A stretch of DNA of 64,000 nt from an uncultured Colwellia sp. (GCA_913049915.1 CAJWZC010000006.1:1-64000); one strand, 5' to 3'. Positions 23,501 through 33,026 are shown, counted from the stretch's first letter. A program made the numbers and translations. Notes: generated by a model from the sequence alone, not told the origin.

Positions 23501-23661
23501 TCCCATTAACTTTGTATGGTGGTAGTTTATGGCAACCCTTAGGTGTAGTACTTATTTCTGGTTTATGTGTTTCCGCCCTTTCAAGTTTTTTGTTGGTACC
23601 AATTTTAACAGAACTGTTTACCTGTAAGGTTAATCAAAATATATATACTCGCTCCATTTGA
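20578..23661 (+). CDS. RND family efflux transporter, inner-membrane pump
   Basis: Proton-driven inner-membrane pump of the AcrB/MexB superfamily, 1027 residues. The first membrane helix is LTIFLLLILIGVVSYLNMPR, then a large periplasmic porter loop with YPGASPSDIETLVVDPLEQE. Membrane helices 2-6 carry GLIIALGLLVDNAIVVTES, the position of the proton-relay aspartate. A second porter loop follows and the C-terminal helix set includes VGLISLFGIVVNNAIILIDS. It is co-transcribed with the adaptor just upstream. The last few codons and the TGA lie inside a dispersed inverted-repeat element, so the native C-terminus has probably been altered. Confidence 0.94.
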   Translation: MKLPRLAIDNAPFTLTIFLLLILIGVVSYLNMPRSEDPQFDLPVALIEVVYPGASPSDIETLVVDPLEQEVAEIENIKKIEAKIHNGAVRITIDFLYGTDAEAAFNKVKQAVSTVRPSLPAGVAKLLVLKATPSSVAIMQLALWSEPIDYKTMELYAKLLEKRLETIASVRKASIWGYPRQIVAIDVNLSLLKYYGLALTDITQGLQGRALNITPGFVDASTRRFNVKTSGNFTKLDEIENTIISDSSIISVNGILKIKDIAKVSFTNAEPSYLAYFDDIPAIFITVEQREKTNIFVLTEQINQEIELFKKSLPSGIKLEKLFQQADSVNIRVNGFFDNLIQGLVIVGLMALLFLGIREALVVILAIPISFLMAIGWLDFSGYGLQQMSIVGLIIALGLLVDNAIVVTESIHREKKLGKDINQAAASGTSKVAWAIVSGTITTMLAFLPMLMIQSNTGDFIRSMPVTVVLVLLASLLVALTLTPLLASKLFVVIDKNSKVKATKSYTLQHYANKFAEKSYSNTLQILMRYKVSVIVISLLMLVTMFSLFGQVGVSLFPKAEKPMLLINVTTPANSSLAYTDKVLQQVLQHVKQYELVDKVALNIGNSNPRIYYNEVPKRGIARFGQALLVLREYHSDDVTNLVKSLRDDFSHWQQAEITVKEFTQGPVTDQVIAIRLLSESLSDLEKVANDLAVKVRQLPGVVNVDNPIGMANTELALTINYQQAALSGVSVELLDKTISTILSGTTIGQFNDINGEDYPIIIRQRDPSIDNLSAIEISNNQGVSIPLEQLATMELKKGGSDFFHYQKLRMAKVSADVETGYSVGEITKQLLNYLEQSDLPEGMHFTLGGEEESRQTTFAGLTQVMLITAIGIFAVLVLQFKSILQPMIIFSSIPFAMAGSIIGLYLTGLSFSMMAFVGLISLFGIVVNNAIILIDSTNINLRLGLDKRSAILRASTVRFTPILLTTLTTIGGLIPLTLYGGSLWQPLGVVLISGLCVSALSSFLLVPILTELFTCKVNQNIYTRSI

Positions 23662-23902
23662 ATATGCCCATTTCAGAAAATCTGATTAAATCATAATATA
23701 TGCATATTTTTTGTTAAGGGTTACTCCCTGAAGAGCAAATATAATGACGGCTTTGCTTTCTTTTCTAAGGATTTGGTTTATAAGAGCTTTATGCTATGTT
23801 ATTGGTCTCGAAAATAAACTAATAATTATCTTAAATCAATGTTCTGGCTAAAGGCCTTTATAATTCCAGCTAAATCTAGCATATTCAAGTGGAACGGATA
23901 TA
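23644..23902. repeat. Dispersed inverted-repeat element, copy A (MITE-like)
   Basis: About 259 bp. The left end (TATACTCGCTCCATTTGAAT) and the reverse complement of the right end (TATATCCGTTCCACTTGAAT) form imperfect inverted repeats, and internal blocks (TTTTTTGTTAAGGG, TAATTCCAGC) match copy B at 49800. The left end overlaps the last codons and stop of the RND pump gene. No ORF inside. Confidence 0.75.
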
Positions 23903-24529
23903 GTTCTCAGTTGTTTTACATCTAAATGACGCCAATAAAACTAAGACATCATGATGAATTAATATATAATAATTTTAATTACGGCAACGGTATTATTATG
24001 GTTGTAGCAATATTTTAGGATTCATATAAATGGAAGTAATTGGCACTTCAGGTTATCAAAAAAACTTTTTATAATAATAAATTTTATTTTTACTAGTCTA
24101 CTTTACAATAAAATTCAGATAATAAAATTAAAGTAGGGTTAACTTTACACAGTGAAGCGATCCAATATTATTCCCAGTAAGGAGTAGAATCTTATGACTT
24201 TCTTGGTGGCGATGCGCGATATAAAAAATCATTATCTAATCAAAAATATGGATTATAAATAAATTTTTTTTACCGAGATATGTTTCTTTTTCGTATGGAA
24301 CGTCAGTTGAAATACTTTAAAATGAGAACTATTGCAATATTTGCTAAGTAATATGCTCTTTTACTGAGGATTTTAAATCATGATGTATTATCGTATTATG
24401 TAATTTAGACAACTCAGTGAATTAAAGGCTATATATCCTAGAGGGTAAATAGGCTTTATTCTTTAATAGTATTGCTTGCTATAGCTACATTATTTCCTAT
24501 TAAACTTAAATTCAACCAATGAAATAAAT
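23903..24529. other. Eroded spacer before manC
   Basis: AT-rich DNA between repeat copy A and manC. The only recognisable content is the acetyltransferase remnant at about 24130-24350. I identified no clear manC promoter. Confidence 0.5.
24130..24350 (+). pseudogene. Remnant of a FemAB/BioF2-like GNAT acetyltransferase
   Basis: One frame reads LHSEAIQYYSQ, stop, GVESYDFLGGDARYKKSLSN, then a stop. The YDFLGGDARYKxSL block is the hallmark C-terminal segment of CelD/BioF2-type acetyltransferases found in polysaccharide gene clusters. A further piece, RDMFLFRMERQLKYFKM, lies just downstream. Only the C-terminal part is left and stop codons interrupt it. It lies directly upstream of manC, which fits a former polysaccharide cluster. 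Confidence 0.65.
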
Positions 24530-25960
24530 ATGAGTACAAAAACAATTTCACTTGCCTCTATTTTTCCTACAATTATGTGTGGCGGTAGCGGTACACGCCT
24601 TTGGCCTCTATCGCGTGCTCTATTTCCTAAACAGTTTTTATCTTTAGTTAATGATACCAGTATGTTGCAAGATACGTTATTACGCTTGCCTAAGAACAGT
24701 TGTGAGCCTGTTTTCATTTGTAATGAAGAACATCGTTTTTTAGTGGCGGAACAGGTTCGACAATTATCCCAACAGCAAAGTACTATATTGCTTGAACCTG
24801 AAGGGCGAAATACTGCTCCTGCAATTGCGTTAGCAGCAATTAATGCCTTAGAAAAAGATCAAGATGCTTTATTGTTAGTATTAGCTGCAGATCACGTAAT
24901 TCAAGATATTGCTGCTTTCCATCAAGCGGTTGAGCAAGCCAGTATTGCTGCACAACAAGGAAAGCTCGTTACCTTTGGTATTGTGCCCACTCATGCCGAG
25001 ACTGGTTATGGCTATATTAAAAAGGGCAATGAACAAAGCTCTGGTACTTTTGATGTTGCACAATTTGTTGAGAAGCCTAAACAAATTGTAGCCGATGAAT
25101 ATTTAGCCTCAGGTGACTACTTGTGGAATAGTGGTATGTTTTTATTTAAAGCTTCACGTTATTTAGAAGAACTAGCTAAACACCGTGGTGATATTTTAGA
25201 AAATTGCCAACAAGCGATGAAAGAGGTTGAGCAAGATCTTGATTTTTTACGTCCAAACAAAACGGCTTTCTTGGCCTGTGCCAGTGAGTCAATTGATTAT
25301 GCTGTAATGGAGAAAACTGACTCTGCAGTAGTCATCCCACTTGATGCTGGGTGGAGTGATGTGGGCTCTTATTCTGCACTGTGGGAAGTATGTGAGCAAA
25401 ATGAAGACAAGAATGTTTTAAAAGGTGACGTAATTGCACAACAAACTACTAATAGTTATATTCACAGTCAAAATAAGTTAATTGCAACGGTTGGTGTTGA
25501 TAACTTAGTTATTATTGATACGCCTGATGCGGTGTTGGTTGCCAATAAAGATAAAGTACAAGAAGTTAAAAAAATTGTTGAGCAATTGAAAAAAGAGCAA
25601 CGCTCTGAAGCGTTTATTCATCGAGAAGTTTATCGGCCTTGGGGTAAGTACGACAGTGTTGATTCAGGTGATCGTTTTCAAGTAAAGCGTATTACCGTAA
25701 AACCTGGTGCTAAATTATCAGTGCAAATGCATCATCATAGAGCCGAGCACTGGATTGTAGTATCAGGTACCGCAAAAGTGACCATTGATGATAATATTAT
25801 GCTGTTAAGTGAGAATCAGTCTGCTTACATTCCTATTGGCGCAGTTCATGCTTTAGAAAACCTAGGTAAGCTACCATTAGAGATGATAGAAGTGCAATCA
25901 GGTAGTTATCTAGGTGAAGATGATATTGTTCGTTTTGAAGATAAGTACGGACGAGCTTAG
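24530..25960 (+). CDS. manC: Mannose-1-phosphate guanylyltransferase / mannose-6-phosphate isomerase
   Basis: Makes GDP-mannose from mannose-1-phosphate and GTP; the C-terminal domain interconverts fructose-6-P and mannose-6-P. 476 residues, standard for the bifunctional type II enzymes (ManC, AlgA, XanB). The nucleotidyltransferase signature [12 protein letters not shown] is at residues 18-29 with PKQF just after. [13 protein letters not shown] and [15 protein letters not shown] follow. The C-terminal cupin has [20 protein letters not shown] and the metal-binding His and Glu. It stands alone, with a polysaccharide-related pseudogene upstream and a repeat element immediately downstream. Confidence 0.95.
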   Translation: MSTKTISLASIFPTIMCGGSGTRLWPLSRALFPKQFLSLVNDTSMLQDTLLRLPKNSCEPVFICNEEHRFLVAEQVRQLSQQQSTILLEPEGRNTAPAIALAAINALEKDQDALLLVLAADHVIQDIAAFHQAVEQASIAAQQGKLVTFGIVPTHAETGYGYIKKGNEQSSGTFDVAQFVEKPKQIVADEYLASGDYLWNSGMFLFKASRYLEELAKHRGDILENCQQAMKEVEQDLDFLRPNKTAFLACASESIDYAVMEKTDSAVVIPLDAGWSDVGSYSALWEVCEQNEDKNVLKGDVIAQQTTNSYIHSQNKLIATVGVDNLVIIDTPDAVLVANKDKVQEVKKIVEQLKKEQRSEAFIHREVYRPWGKYDSVDSGDRFQVKRITVKPGAKLSVQMHHHRAEHWIVVSGTAKVTIDDNIMLLSENQSAYIPIGAVHALENLGKLPLEMIEVQSGSYLGEDDIVRFEDKYGRA

Positions 25961-25962
25961 TT

Positions 25963-26123
25963 TATACCCATCGTTATTGATATTGACAAGGACGCTTCAT
26001 GGAGGTGGCTTATTAGAGAATGCAGGAGCTATTCTCCTGAATAACCATTCTTTTCAATCAATGTATTGTCTCTAAGCTTTTAAATTCTCGCTGAAACCAG
26101 CATCTTCAAGTGTAATAGGTATA
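25963..26123. repeat. Dispersed inverted-repeat element, copy C (diverged)
   Basis: About 161 bp from TATACCC, three bases after the manC stop, to GGTATA. The right end contains CAGCATCTTCAAGTG as in copy B. The left end is poorly conserved. A hairpin around AGGAGCTATTCTCCT lies inside. It may act as the manC transcript end. Confidence 0.5.
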
Positions 26124-26173
26124 AGTATTGGTGCGTCATATAAACTTATAGTCGTACCGATTTCACTATTTAT

Positions 26174-26917
26174 CTACACTTCAGATACTTGTACATAATT
26201 GTCACCACAAGAAAAAGCAATCAAGCGGCTAAGTTGCGTTAAGCTGTAGCCACTTTCAGTTTTCAGCTTGTTAAAATGCGCTTGTATTGCCGTTAAACTT
26301 TTTTTACTTTGCAAACCACCATCAATGATCTGCTGCGCTCTTAAATACGCTTCCACATCACTACTTAAAATGAAGGTATCTTTACCTAATAACCTCAATG
26401 CGTATGGGCCAGTATTACCACCTAAGCGTTGACCATGTTTTTTTAGATACGCCCATAGACCAATAATATCTTCACTTGGCCAGTCATTAATAAATTGTGC
26501 AAAGCTGATGTTTTTATCCATGGTGATATCAAACATCATCTGGGCATTGGCTTTAATCGTTTTTACTTTATTGTAATTACGAATTATTTTTGGATCTGCG
26601 GCTTTTCGCTCTAACATTTCTTCAGGCATCATCAGCATTTTTTCAATATTAAAATTGAAAAAGTGCTCTTCAAAGTCTGGCCATTTGTTTTCGACCACAC
26701 GCCAGACAAATCCAGATTTAAAAATTTGTTTGGTAAAGGCTGCGAGAATACGGTCATCACTTAATTCAGCAACATATTGCTGTGCTGCAGTATCATCAAG
26801 TAGTTTCTTACCAAGAATCTTCTTTCCTAATAATACTTCTAATGCCCTTACGCTACCTTTTCTTTCTGCAGCGCGTTTGAATAGAGCTTTAAATGTTTCA
26901 GGGTTATTTAAATTCAT
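26174..26917 (-). CDS. DNA-3-methyladenine glycosylase I family protein
   Basis: Helix-hairpin-helix base-excision glycosylase of the Tag family, which removes 3-methyladenine. 247 residues, longer than E. coli Tag (187). Family-like features are FVWRVVENKWPDFEEHFFNF, the RNYNKVKTIKANAQMMFDI helix pair and LGGNTGPYALRLLGKDTFIL. The zinc-binding pattern of classical Tag is not obvious, so the substrate may differ. The gene starts 4 bases after the stop of the small envelope-protein gene upstream, suggesting co-transcription. Confidence 0.8.
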   Translation of the reverse strand: MNLNNPETFKALFKRAAERKGSVRALEVLLGKKILGKKLLDDTAAQQYVAELSDDRILAAFTKQIFKSGFVWRVVENKWPDFEEHFFNFNIEKMLMMPEEMLERKAADPKIIRNYNKVKTIKANAQMMFDITMDKNISFAQFINDWPSEDIIGLWAYLKKHGQRLGGNTGPYALRLLGKDTFILSSDVEAYLRAQQIIDGGLQSKKSLTAIQAHFNKLKTESGYSLTQLSRLIAFSCGDNYVQVSEV

Positions 26918-26921
26918 AAGT

Positions 26922-27611
26922 CTATGCCATGCCTAGTTTACTGATACGACCATAATTATCATCGGATATAAAACCAAATAAATTAAGTGAGTGCTTTGTA
27001 TTAAATTTGTAATCCAAGCCAGTGCCAATCCAATAATTACTGTAATCATCAGAACCTAAGCCACCACCACCAAAGGCTAATACAGTCCAGTGCTCTGTAA
27101 TTGGTCGTAGCACCATAGCACCAATATATCCTGCGTTATTGGTGTTTTGTTGCATCACAATACTATTTTCTAAGGTCGTTTCATCTGTAACTACGGTTTC
27201 CCCAGTATTATGATTAAAACCAGCCATAGGAAAAACTATCCATTTTTCTGTATCAACACCGAGCACACTTAAGGGCAGGAATGTGCCAATCGCGTAATTA
27301 TTTTTATGGCCACCATTATCGTACTCAGAACGGCTTAATGATAAATTAAGTATACCAAAATCAAATAACCATGAGCCACCTAAATGCCATTCACTTGCAT
27401 CAAAATTTGTTCTTGCATTAATTTTACTTGCTGCATCAAGTGCTAAAGAGCCTGATATGCTTAAGTCATCTGTATAACTCAAACCTATTTTAGTAATAAC
27501 CTTTGTAGGGTCGTTTTGATTTTTTTCTTGGTGTTTTTCTTTTTCAGTAGTTTCGTTAGCAAAAGTGAAAAAACTTATTAATACAAATGATAGGGGAATC
27601 CAATAGCGCAT
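26922..27611 (-). CDS. Secreted or outer-membrane beta-rich hypothetical protein
   Basis: 229 residues from the ATG at 27611, chosen because GAGG lies seven bases upstream; the in-frame ATG at 27623 overlaps that site. A cleavable signal peptide (YWIPLSFVLISFFTFANET) is followed by a charged linker rich in E, K and Q. Alternating beta strands with many glycines and aromatics follow (GGSWLFDFGILNLSLSRSEY, GTGLDYKFNTKHSLNLFGF). This suggests a small outer-membrane barrel. I do not recognise a named family. It is followed 4 bases later by the glycosylase gene. Confidence 0.75.
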   Translation of the reverse strand: MRYWIPLSFVLISFFTFANETTEKEKHQEKNQNDPTKVITKIGLSYTDDLSISGSLALDAASKINARTNFDASEWHLGGSWLFDFGILNLSLSRSEYDNGGHKNNYAIGTFLPLSVLGVDTEKWIVFPMAGFNHNTGETVVTDETTLENSIVMQQNTNNAGYIGAMVLRPITEHWTVLAFGGGGLGSDDYSNYWIGTGLDYKFNTKHSLNLFGFISDDNYGRISKLGMA

Positions 27612-27684
27612 AGTTATCCTCATTTATGTTTATTCTATTTTAATATGAGTTAATACATTTTGAAATAGAATAAGTATGTGCTTA

Positions 27685-29736
27685 TTAAACGTTAATACCG
27701 CTATGACGTAATAAAGCATCAATTTCTGGGGCTCGGCCACGGAATTTTTGGAATAATTCACTGGGTTCTTCGCTACCACCTTTTTCTAGAATATTTGTTA
27801 AGAATGACTGTCCAGTCACCTCATTAAAAATACCTTGTTCTTCAAATAAGCTAAACGCGTCAGCGGATAATACTTCAGCCCACTTGTAGCTATAATAACC
27901 AGCAGAATAACCACCACCAAAGATATGACTAAAACCATGTTGGAAACGGTTAAATTCAGGCGCTTTTACTACAGAGTACTGAGTTCTCACATTATCTAAC
28001 GTTTGTTGAATATGTTTTTCATTATTTACTGCTGTTGGGTTAAAGCTTTCATGCATTGTAAAATCGAAAATACTGAACTCAAGTTGACGTAACATTTGCA
28101 TAGCCGATTGGAAGTTTTTGGCAGCTAACATTTTAGTTAACATTGCTTGTGGTAATGGCTCGCCACTTTCGAAATGTCCAGAAATAAAGGCAAGTGCTTC
28201 TGGCTGCCAGCACCAGTTTTCTAAAAACTGGCTAGGTAGCTCAACCGCATCCCAAGGAACGCCATTAATACAGGCAACACTGCTAGCATTAATTTTGCTT
28301 AACATATGGTGAATACCGTGACCAAACTCATGAAATAAGGTCACTACTTCATCATGAGTAAATAATGCTGGATTATTACCTACAGGCCCATTAAAGTTAC
28401 AGGTTAAATAGGCTACTGGATATTGAATAGTACCGTCAGACTTCTTAGTGCGCCCTACACACACATCCATCCAGGCGCCGCCACGTTTTTTCTCACGGGC
28501 ATAAAGATCTAAATAAAAGCTGCCACGTTTTTTACCTGATCTATCAACTATGTCATAAAAGTTAACATCGTCATGCCAAACATCAACACCTTCACGCTGT
28601 TTGATTGAAAGGCCAAATAACTTATGCACTACTGCAAACAAACCAGTAACTACTTTGTCTTTTGGAAAATAAGGACGTAATTCTTCGTCTGAAATAGCGT
28701 AACGACTTTGTTTTAACTTTTCGCTGTAAAAAGCTAAATCCCACGCTTGTAAATTGTCTTGTTTGAATTCGCTAGCGGCAAAGTCGCTTAGTTCTTTAAA
28801 GTCTTGTTGACCTTGGTGTTGTGATTTAATGGCTAAATTCTCAAGAAATTCCATTACTTCACTGGTGGTGTTGGCCATTTTGGTCGCTAATGAGTGTTGA
28901 GCATAGTTGTCGAAATCGAGCAAGTTAGCGAGTTCATGTCTCAAGTTGAGCAACTCGCTCATAATGTCGCTGTTATCAAATTCGTTAGCATTTGGTCCTT
29001 GATCTGATGCACGTGTAACAAAGGCGGTATAAAGCTGCTTACGTAAGTCTGCATTATCACAATACATCATTACCGGTAGGTAACTTGGAATATTTAACGT
29101 GAAAGTAAAACCGTGCTGTTCTTTTGATTGAGCCAATTCTTGGGCAGCAGTTAAGGCGCTTTCAGGCAAGCCGGTTAGTTCTTCTTTGTTTTCAACGGTT
29201 ATGTTGAAAGCTTGAGTAGCATCGAGCACGTTATTACTAAAGCTTGAACTGAGTTCTGATAAGCGCGTTGCTATATCACCATAACGTCTTTTATCGTCAT
29301 CACTTAACGCTATTCCTGATAATTTAAAGTCGCGCAGGGCGTTGGTAATTACTTTTTGTTGAGCGACATCAAGCTGTTCAAATTCACTACCATTTTTAAC
29401 GCTAAGGTAGGCTTGATATAAACCTTCATGTTGGCCAACAAAGGTGCCATATTCAGATAAAATCGGTAGGCAAGACTCATAAGCATCACGCAATTCATTA
29501 TTACTCATTACTGAATTCATATGAGAAACCGGAGACCATAACTTAGATAACGCATCATCAATATCATCAATTGGCATAACTAAGTTTTGCCAAGTATAAA
29601 TATCATTATTAGCCAGAACTTGCTTAATAATTTCTTTGCAAGCACTAATAGCTTGCTCTACAGCAGGCTTTACATGTTCAGGTTTTATTTTTGAAAAGGC
29701 AGGTAGTTCACTCGATACTAATAATGGATTGGTCAT
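27685..29736 (-). CDS. prlC: Oligopeptidase A (M3 family zinc peptidase)
   Basis: Cytoplasmic metallopeptidase degrading oligopeptides, including cleaved signal peptides; also named opdA. 683 residues, the usual size. The zinc motif HEFGH is at residues 469-473 with the downstream glutamate in ENWCWQPEAL. Other M3 features are CNFNGPVGNNPALFTHDEVV and the C-terminal GFSHIFGGGYSAGYYSYKWA. It is transcribed leftward, divergent from gor, and ends about 60 bases before the envelope-protein gene. Confidence 0.97.
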   Translation of the reverse strand: MTNPLLVSSELPAFSKIKPEHVKPAVEQAISACKEIIKQVLANNDIYTWQNLVMPIDDIDDALSKLWSPVSHMNSVMSNNELRDAYESCLPILSEYGTFVGQHEGLYQAYLSVKNGSEFEQLDVAQQKVITNALRDFKLSGIALSDDDKRRYGDIATRLSELSSSFSNNVLDATQAFNITVENKEELTGLPESALTAAQELAQSKEQHGFTFTLNIPSYLPVMMYCDNADLRKQLYTAFVTRASDQGPNANEFDNSDIMSELLNLRHELANLLDFDNYAQHSLATKMANTTSEVMEFLENLAIKSQHQGQQDFKELSDFAASEFKQDNLQAWDLAFYSEKLKQSRYAISDEELRPYFPKDKVVTGLFAVVHKLFGLSIKQREGVDVWHDDVNFYDIVDRSGKKRGSFYLDLYAREKKRGGAWMDVCVGRTKKSDGTIQYPVAYLTCNFNGPVGNNPALFTHDEVVTLFHEFGHGIHHMLSKINASSVACINGVPWDAVELPSQFLENWCWQPEALAFISGHFESGEPLPQAMLTKMLAAKNFQSAMQMLRQLEFSIFDFTMHESFNPTAVNNEKHIQQTLDNVRTQYSVVKAPEFNRFQHGFSHIFGGGYSAGYYSYKWAEVLSADAFSLFEEQGIFNEVTGQSFLTNILEKGGSEEPSELFQKFRGRAPEIDALLRHSGINV

Positions 29737-30154
29737 AAGGCTTAAAAATTAGTTTATATTATAACTGATGTAAGACCTAAGGTGGCTTTATTCAAGGTAA
29801 TTGAGGCAATAGTTAAAATATAAATTTATGTAAACAGTTATTTTTATATTACCTAACTCTCTGTTTGTGTAATTTTATTGTCTCGACAGAGTAAACTTGT
29901 TAATGATAATTGTTTTTTAAGTCGATGTTTGTTTGTTTGTACAAATATAAATAAGTTATACTTTATAACCCTTTTTGTCTTTTTATAATTAATTACGTTA
30001 TTGAGTGATAATGTTTAAAAAATCACTTATTAAATAAAACAAAAACTATTTTTTTCATGAGCTAATGACTGAAAGATTATTCAACTATTATGGTTCTAAT
30101 ACTTGAATAAAGCTGTCTCGGCGCCCACATTATCTTAAAACAACATCTTAACTA
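29737..30154. other. prlC-gor divergent spacer
   Basis: 418 very AT-rich bases between two divergent genes. It presumably holds both promoters. I saw no gene, no repeat and no recognisable operator. Confidence 0.5.
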
Positions 30155-31543
30155 ATGAGTAAAACCATGATACAACATTTTGATTATCTTGCCATTGGCG
30201 GCGGTAGTGGCGGTATAGCTTCAGCGAACCGTGCCGCAAAATTAGGTAAAAAAGCAGCCGTTATTGAAGCTAAGTACATTGGTGGTACTTGTGTGAATGT
30301 TGGTTGTGTACCTAAAAAAGCGATGTGGTATGCAGGACAGATTTCAGACGCATTAAAATATGCTAAGGATTACGGCTTTGGTGATCATTTAACTCAAGAC
30401 TCTTCACAAGAAAAGCCTAAATTTAATTGGGCAAAGTTAGTCGCTAATCGTGAAGCCTATATTGAACGAATTCATGCAGCTTATCAGCGTGGTTTTGATG
30501 CCAATAATGTTACTGTGATTGATGGTTTCGCAAAGTTTGTTGATAAAAATACCGTTGAAGTAAATGGTGAATTAATCACTGCTGATCACATTACGATTGC
30601 TACCGGAGGACGTCCATCTTTCCCTAATATTGAAGGGGCAGAGTATGGTATCGATTCTGATGGTTTCTTCGCGTTAACTGAGCAACCTAACAGTGTTGCT
30701 GTTGTTGGTGCTGGTTATATAGCTGTTGAACTTGCTGGCGTATTTTATGCGTTAGGCAGTGAAACGCATTTATTAGTGCGCAAAGAAAAACCATTACGTG
30801 GTTTTGATGACATGTTAAGCGATACCTTGGTAGAGCAAATGGCAAAACACGGACCAACGTTACATAACCACAGTACACCAGAACGCATTGAAAAATTGAG
30901 TGATGGCCGTTTAGTAGTACATTTAACGAATGGTAAATCTATCGGACCTGTTAATACTTTAGTTTGGGCAATAGGTCGTGAACCTGCGACGGATAATATT
31001 AATATTGAGTCAACGGGTATAGTGTTGGATGAACGTGGTTTTATTTCTACTGATAAATTCCAAAATACAAATGTTGATGGTATTTATGCTGTTGGTGATA
31101 ATACCGGTCGCGCACAATTAACGCCGGTCGCAGTAGCCGCAGGGCGTCGTTTATGTGAGCGTTTATTTAATAATAAACCGAATGAACATTTAGATTATTC
31201 TGGTATTGCCACGGTTGTATTTAGTCACCCGGTTATAGGCACTGTAGGTTTAACTCAGAACGAAGCGATAGCAGAGTACGGTGAAGAAAATATTACAGTT
31301 TATAACTCGCAATTTACCGCCCTTTATCAAGCGATTACTGATGACTATCGTGACCCTACGCGTATGAAGTTGATTTGTGCTGGCGCTGAAGAAAAAGTGG
31401 TTGGTTTACACAGTATCGGCTTTGGAAGTGATGAATTATTACAAGGCTTTGCCGTGGCGATGAAAATGGGCGCAACCAAAGCTGATTTTGATAACACCAT
31501 TGCTATTCATCCCACTTCAGCTGAAGAGTTTGTTACGCTTTAG
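30155..31543 (+). CDS. gor: Glutathione-disulfide reductase
   Basis: NADPH-dependent flavoenzyme that keeps glutathione reduced in the cytoplasm. 462 residues. FAD-binding [14 protein letters not shown] lies near the start, and the redox-active disulfide is Cys46 and Cys51 in [13 protein letters not shown]. The NADPH-binding [13 protein letters not shown] follows mid-protein and the C-terminal HPTSAEE carries the catalytic His. An in-frame ATG at 30167 would give a start more like E. coli Gor; neither has a strong ribosome site. Transcribed alone. Confidence 0.97.
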   Translation: MSKTMIQHFDYLAIGGGSGGIASANRAAKLGKKAAVIEAKYIGGTCVNVGCVPKKAMWYAGQISDALKYAKDYGFGDHLTQDSSQEKPKFNWAKLVANREAYIERIHAAYQRGFDANNVTVIDGFAKFVDKNTVEVNGELITADHITIATGGRPSFPNIEGAEYGIDSDGFFALTEQPNSVAVVGAGYIAVELAGVFYALGSETHLLVRKEKPLRGFDDMLSDTLVEQMAKHGPTLHNHSTPERIEKLSDGRLVVHLTNGKSIGPVNTLVWAIGREPATDNINIESTGIVLDERGFISTDKFQNTNVDGIYAVGDNTGRAQLTPVAVAAGRRLCERLFNNKPNEHLDYSGIATVVFSHPVIGTVGLTQNEAIAEYGEENITVYNSQFTALYQAITDDYRDPTRMKLICAGAEEKVVGLHSIGFGSDELLQGFAVAMKMGATKADFDNTIAIHPTSAEEFVTL

Positions 31544-31573
31544 CGGTAAGTTGAAATATTGTCTGGCACGCTT

Positions 31574-32752
31574 TTAATGAGTTGCGGTTATGTTATGTTC
31601 AATATTATAAAGTTTATATTTATATAGCTTTCGTTCATCAAGTTCATAGGTCCACTCTAATGCTTTAACTAGCATTGCTTGGGCCTTTTCTAAGTTATCT
31701 TGTTTTACATAAATTTTATAAAGTCCCATATACGCTTGGTTAAGGTATGGAGCTTTTTTCAAAGCCTTTTTAAAATAAAATTCAGCCCGTCTACTCTGAC
31801 CCATTTTTTGTGCAGTATAAGCTTCTCCTAACCATTGGTACGGATCTGGATCATCTAGTTTGTTTAGTTGGTTTTGTAGAGTATTGGCTTCTTCTATACG
31901 CTGTTGAGATTTGAGTAACATAATATAATTACTCAATAGCGGGATACTGTCTTCCCCCTTGTTTAGGCCTGCTTTATATATCGCCTCTGCTGTTTTTAAA
32001 TCGCCCGATCGTCGGTGGATAACCGCTAATAGATTAATAACTGCAATGTTTTCATTATCAAATTGGTAAGCCTTATTTGCATATAAAAATGATTTGTTTA
32101 AGTCTTTTTCGGTTAACGCATCAGCGGCAATGTTTTTATAATACATAGCTAAAAAAGTTTCATAAGAGAACATTTTTCCTGTTCTATTACTTTTACTTGG
32201 AAAATAATCGATTACTACAGCTGGATTGAAAAAATAAAAAACGTCTTTTTCAGCGACAAAGGTAGGATCGTATATTAAAGTTTGTACATGTGAAGATGAT
32301 AAAACCACATCATCTTTTTGAGTGAATATGGGTAAAGTACTTACTTTTCGATAAGAAAATTCTAGTCCTAAATATTTTGCATAAGCCGTGGTTAATACGG
32401 CTAAGCTCATGCAATTCCCTTTATTTAACCGCATGGCGGTCGTTGCATCGTAAGTTTCACCGTAATAGGTAAAGTTGACTAATTTCTTGGCTAATATCTC
32501 GCTTAATGCTTTATGTGGTTCATAACCTTGTTTTATTTTTTTATCAAAAAGTATGGAAATTTCTTGTTGCTGTTCGAGTGTGAGAAAAAAAACATCGTCT
32601 TTATTCAATTGTTCGTTTTCTATATGAGGAAATAGACCGTAATTTATCGGGATTTTTTTAGCTTGTAGACCTGGCTGAGGTTTGGTCATATTTGAGCAAG
32701 AAGAAACAAATAAAACGAGTAATAAACTTAAAATTAACGGCATGCTATTCAT
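31574..32752 (-). CDS. TPR-repeat lipoprotein with transglutaminase-like domain
   Basis: 392 residues with a lipoprotein signal: a hydrophobic leader ending FVSSCSN, so Cys19 would be lipidated. Residues about 60-200 resemble a transglutaminase-like fold with a possible Cys (RLNKGNCMSLAVLTTAYAKYLG), a His in SSSHVQT and an Asp in IYDP. The C-terminal half has tetratricopeptide-like repeats (ALKKAPYLNQAYMGLYKIYV and others). It is likely periplasmic and membrane-anchored, a scaffold or peptidase-like protein. The exact role is unknown. It is convergent with gor, 30 bases apart. Confidence 0.78.
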   Translation of the reverse strand: MNSMPLILSLLLVLFVSSCSNMTKPQPGLQAKKIPINYGLFPHIENEQLNKDDVFFLTLEQQQEISILFDKKIKQGYEPHKALSEILAKKLVNFTYYGETYDATTAMRLNKGNCMSLAVLTTAYAKYLGLEFSYRKVSTLPIFTQKDDVVLSSSHVQTLIYDPTFVAEKDVFYFFNPAVVIDYFPSKSNRTGKMFSYETFLAMYYKNIAADALTEKDLNKSFLYANKAYQFDNENIAVINLLAVIHRRSGDLKTAEAIYKAGLNKGEDSIPLLSNYIMLLKSQQRIEEANTLQNQLNKLDDPDPYQWLGEAYTAQKMGQSRRAEFYFKKALKKAPYLNQAYMGLYKIYVKQDNLEKAQAMLVKALEWTYELDERKLYKYKLYNIEHNITATH

Positions 32753-33026
32753 TAATAATCCTTTATTATTAATTGATTAACTCTATATTTTCTCTTAGAT
32801 AGTATTAATTACGAAATTATAGGTAGAAATATAACGTAACAGAAAAGTTGTGTATAGTTCAAGGAAATATCAAAGGTCAGGTTGCAGTTGGAGTAGTCAG
32901 CACGAATTGATAGGAAGGATGAATAGTGTGCTTGTTGAGGGACGTTTAAATAATATACTTTCTCACTGCGGTATTTTAAAAAGTCACATCCATGTAACTT
33001 TCTTGTATAAAAACCGTACAGATATT
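32753..33026. other. Spacer with no supported gene
   Basis: 274 bases between two leftward genes. Short open stretches exist on both strands (for example QGNIKGQVAVGVVSTN on plus) but none has a start, a ribosome site and family support together. It may be a decayed gene. Confidence 0.4.
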
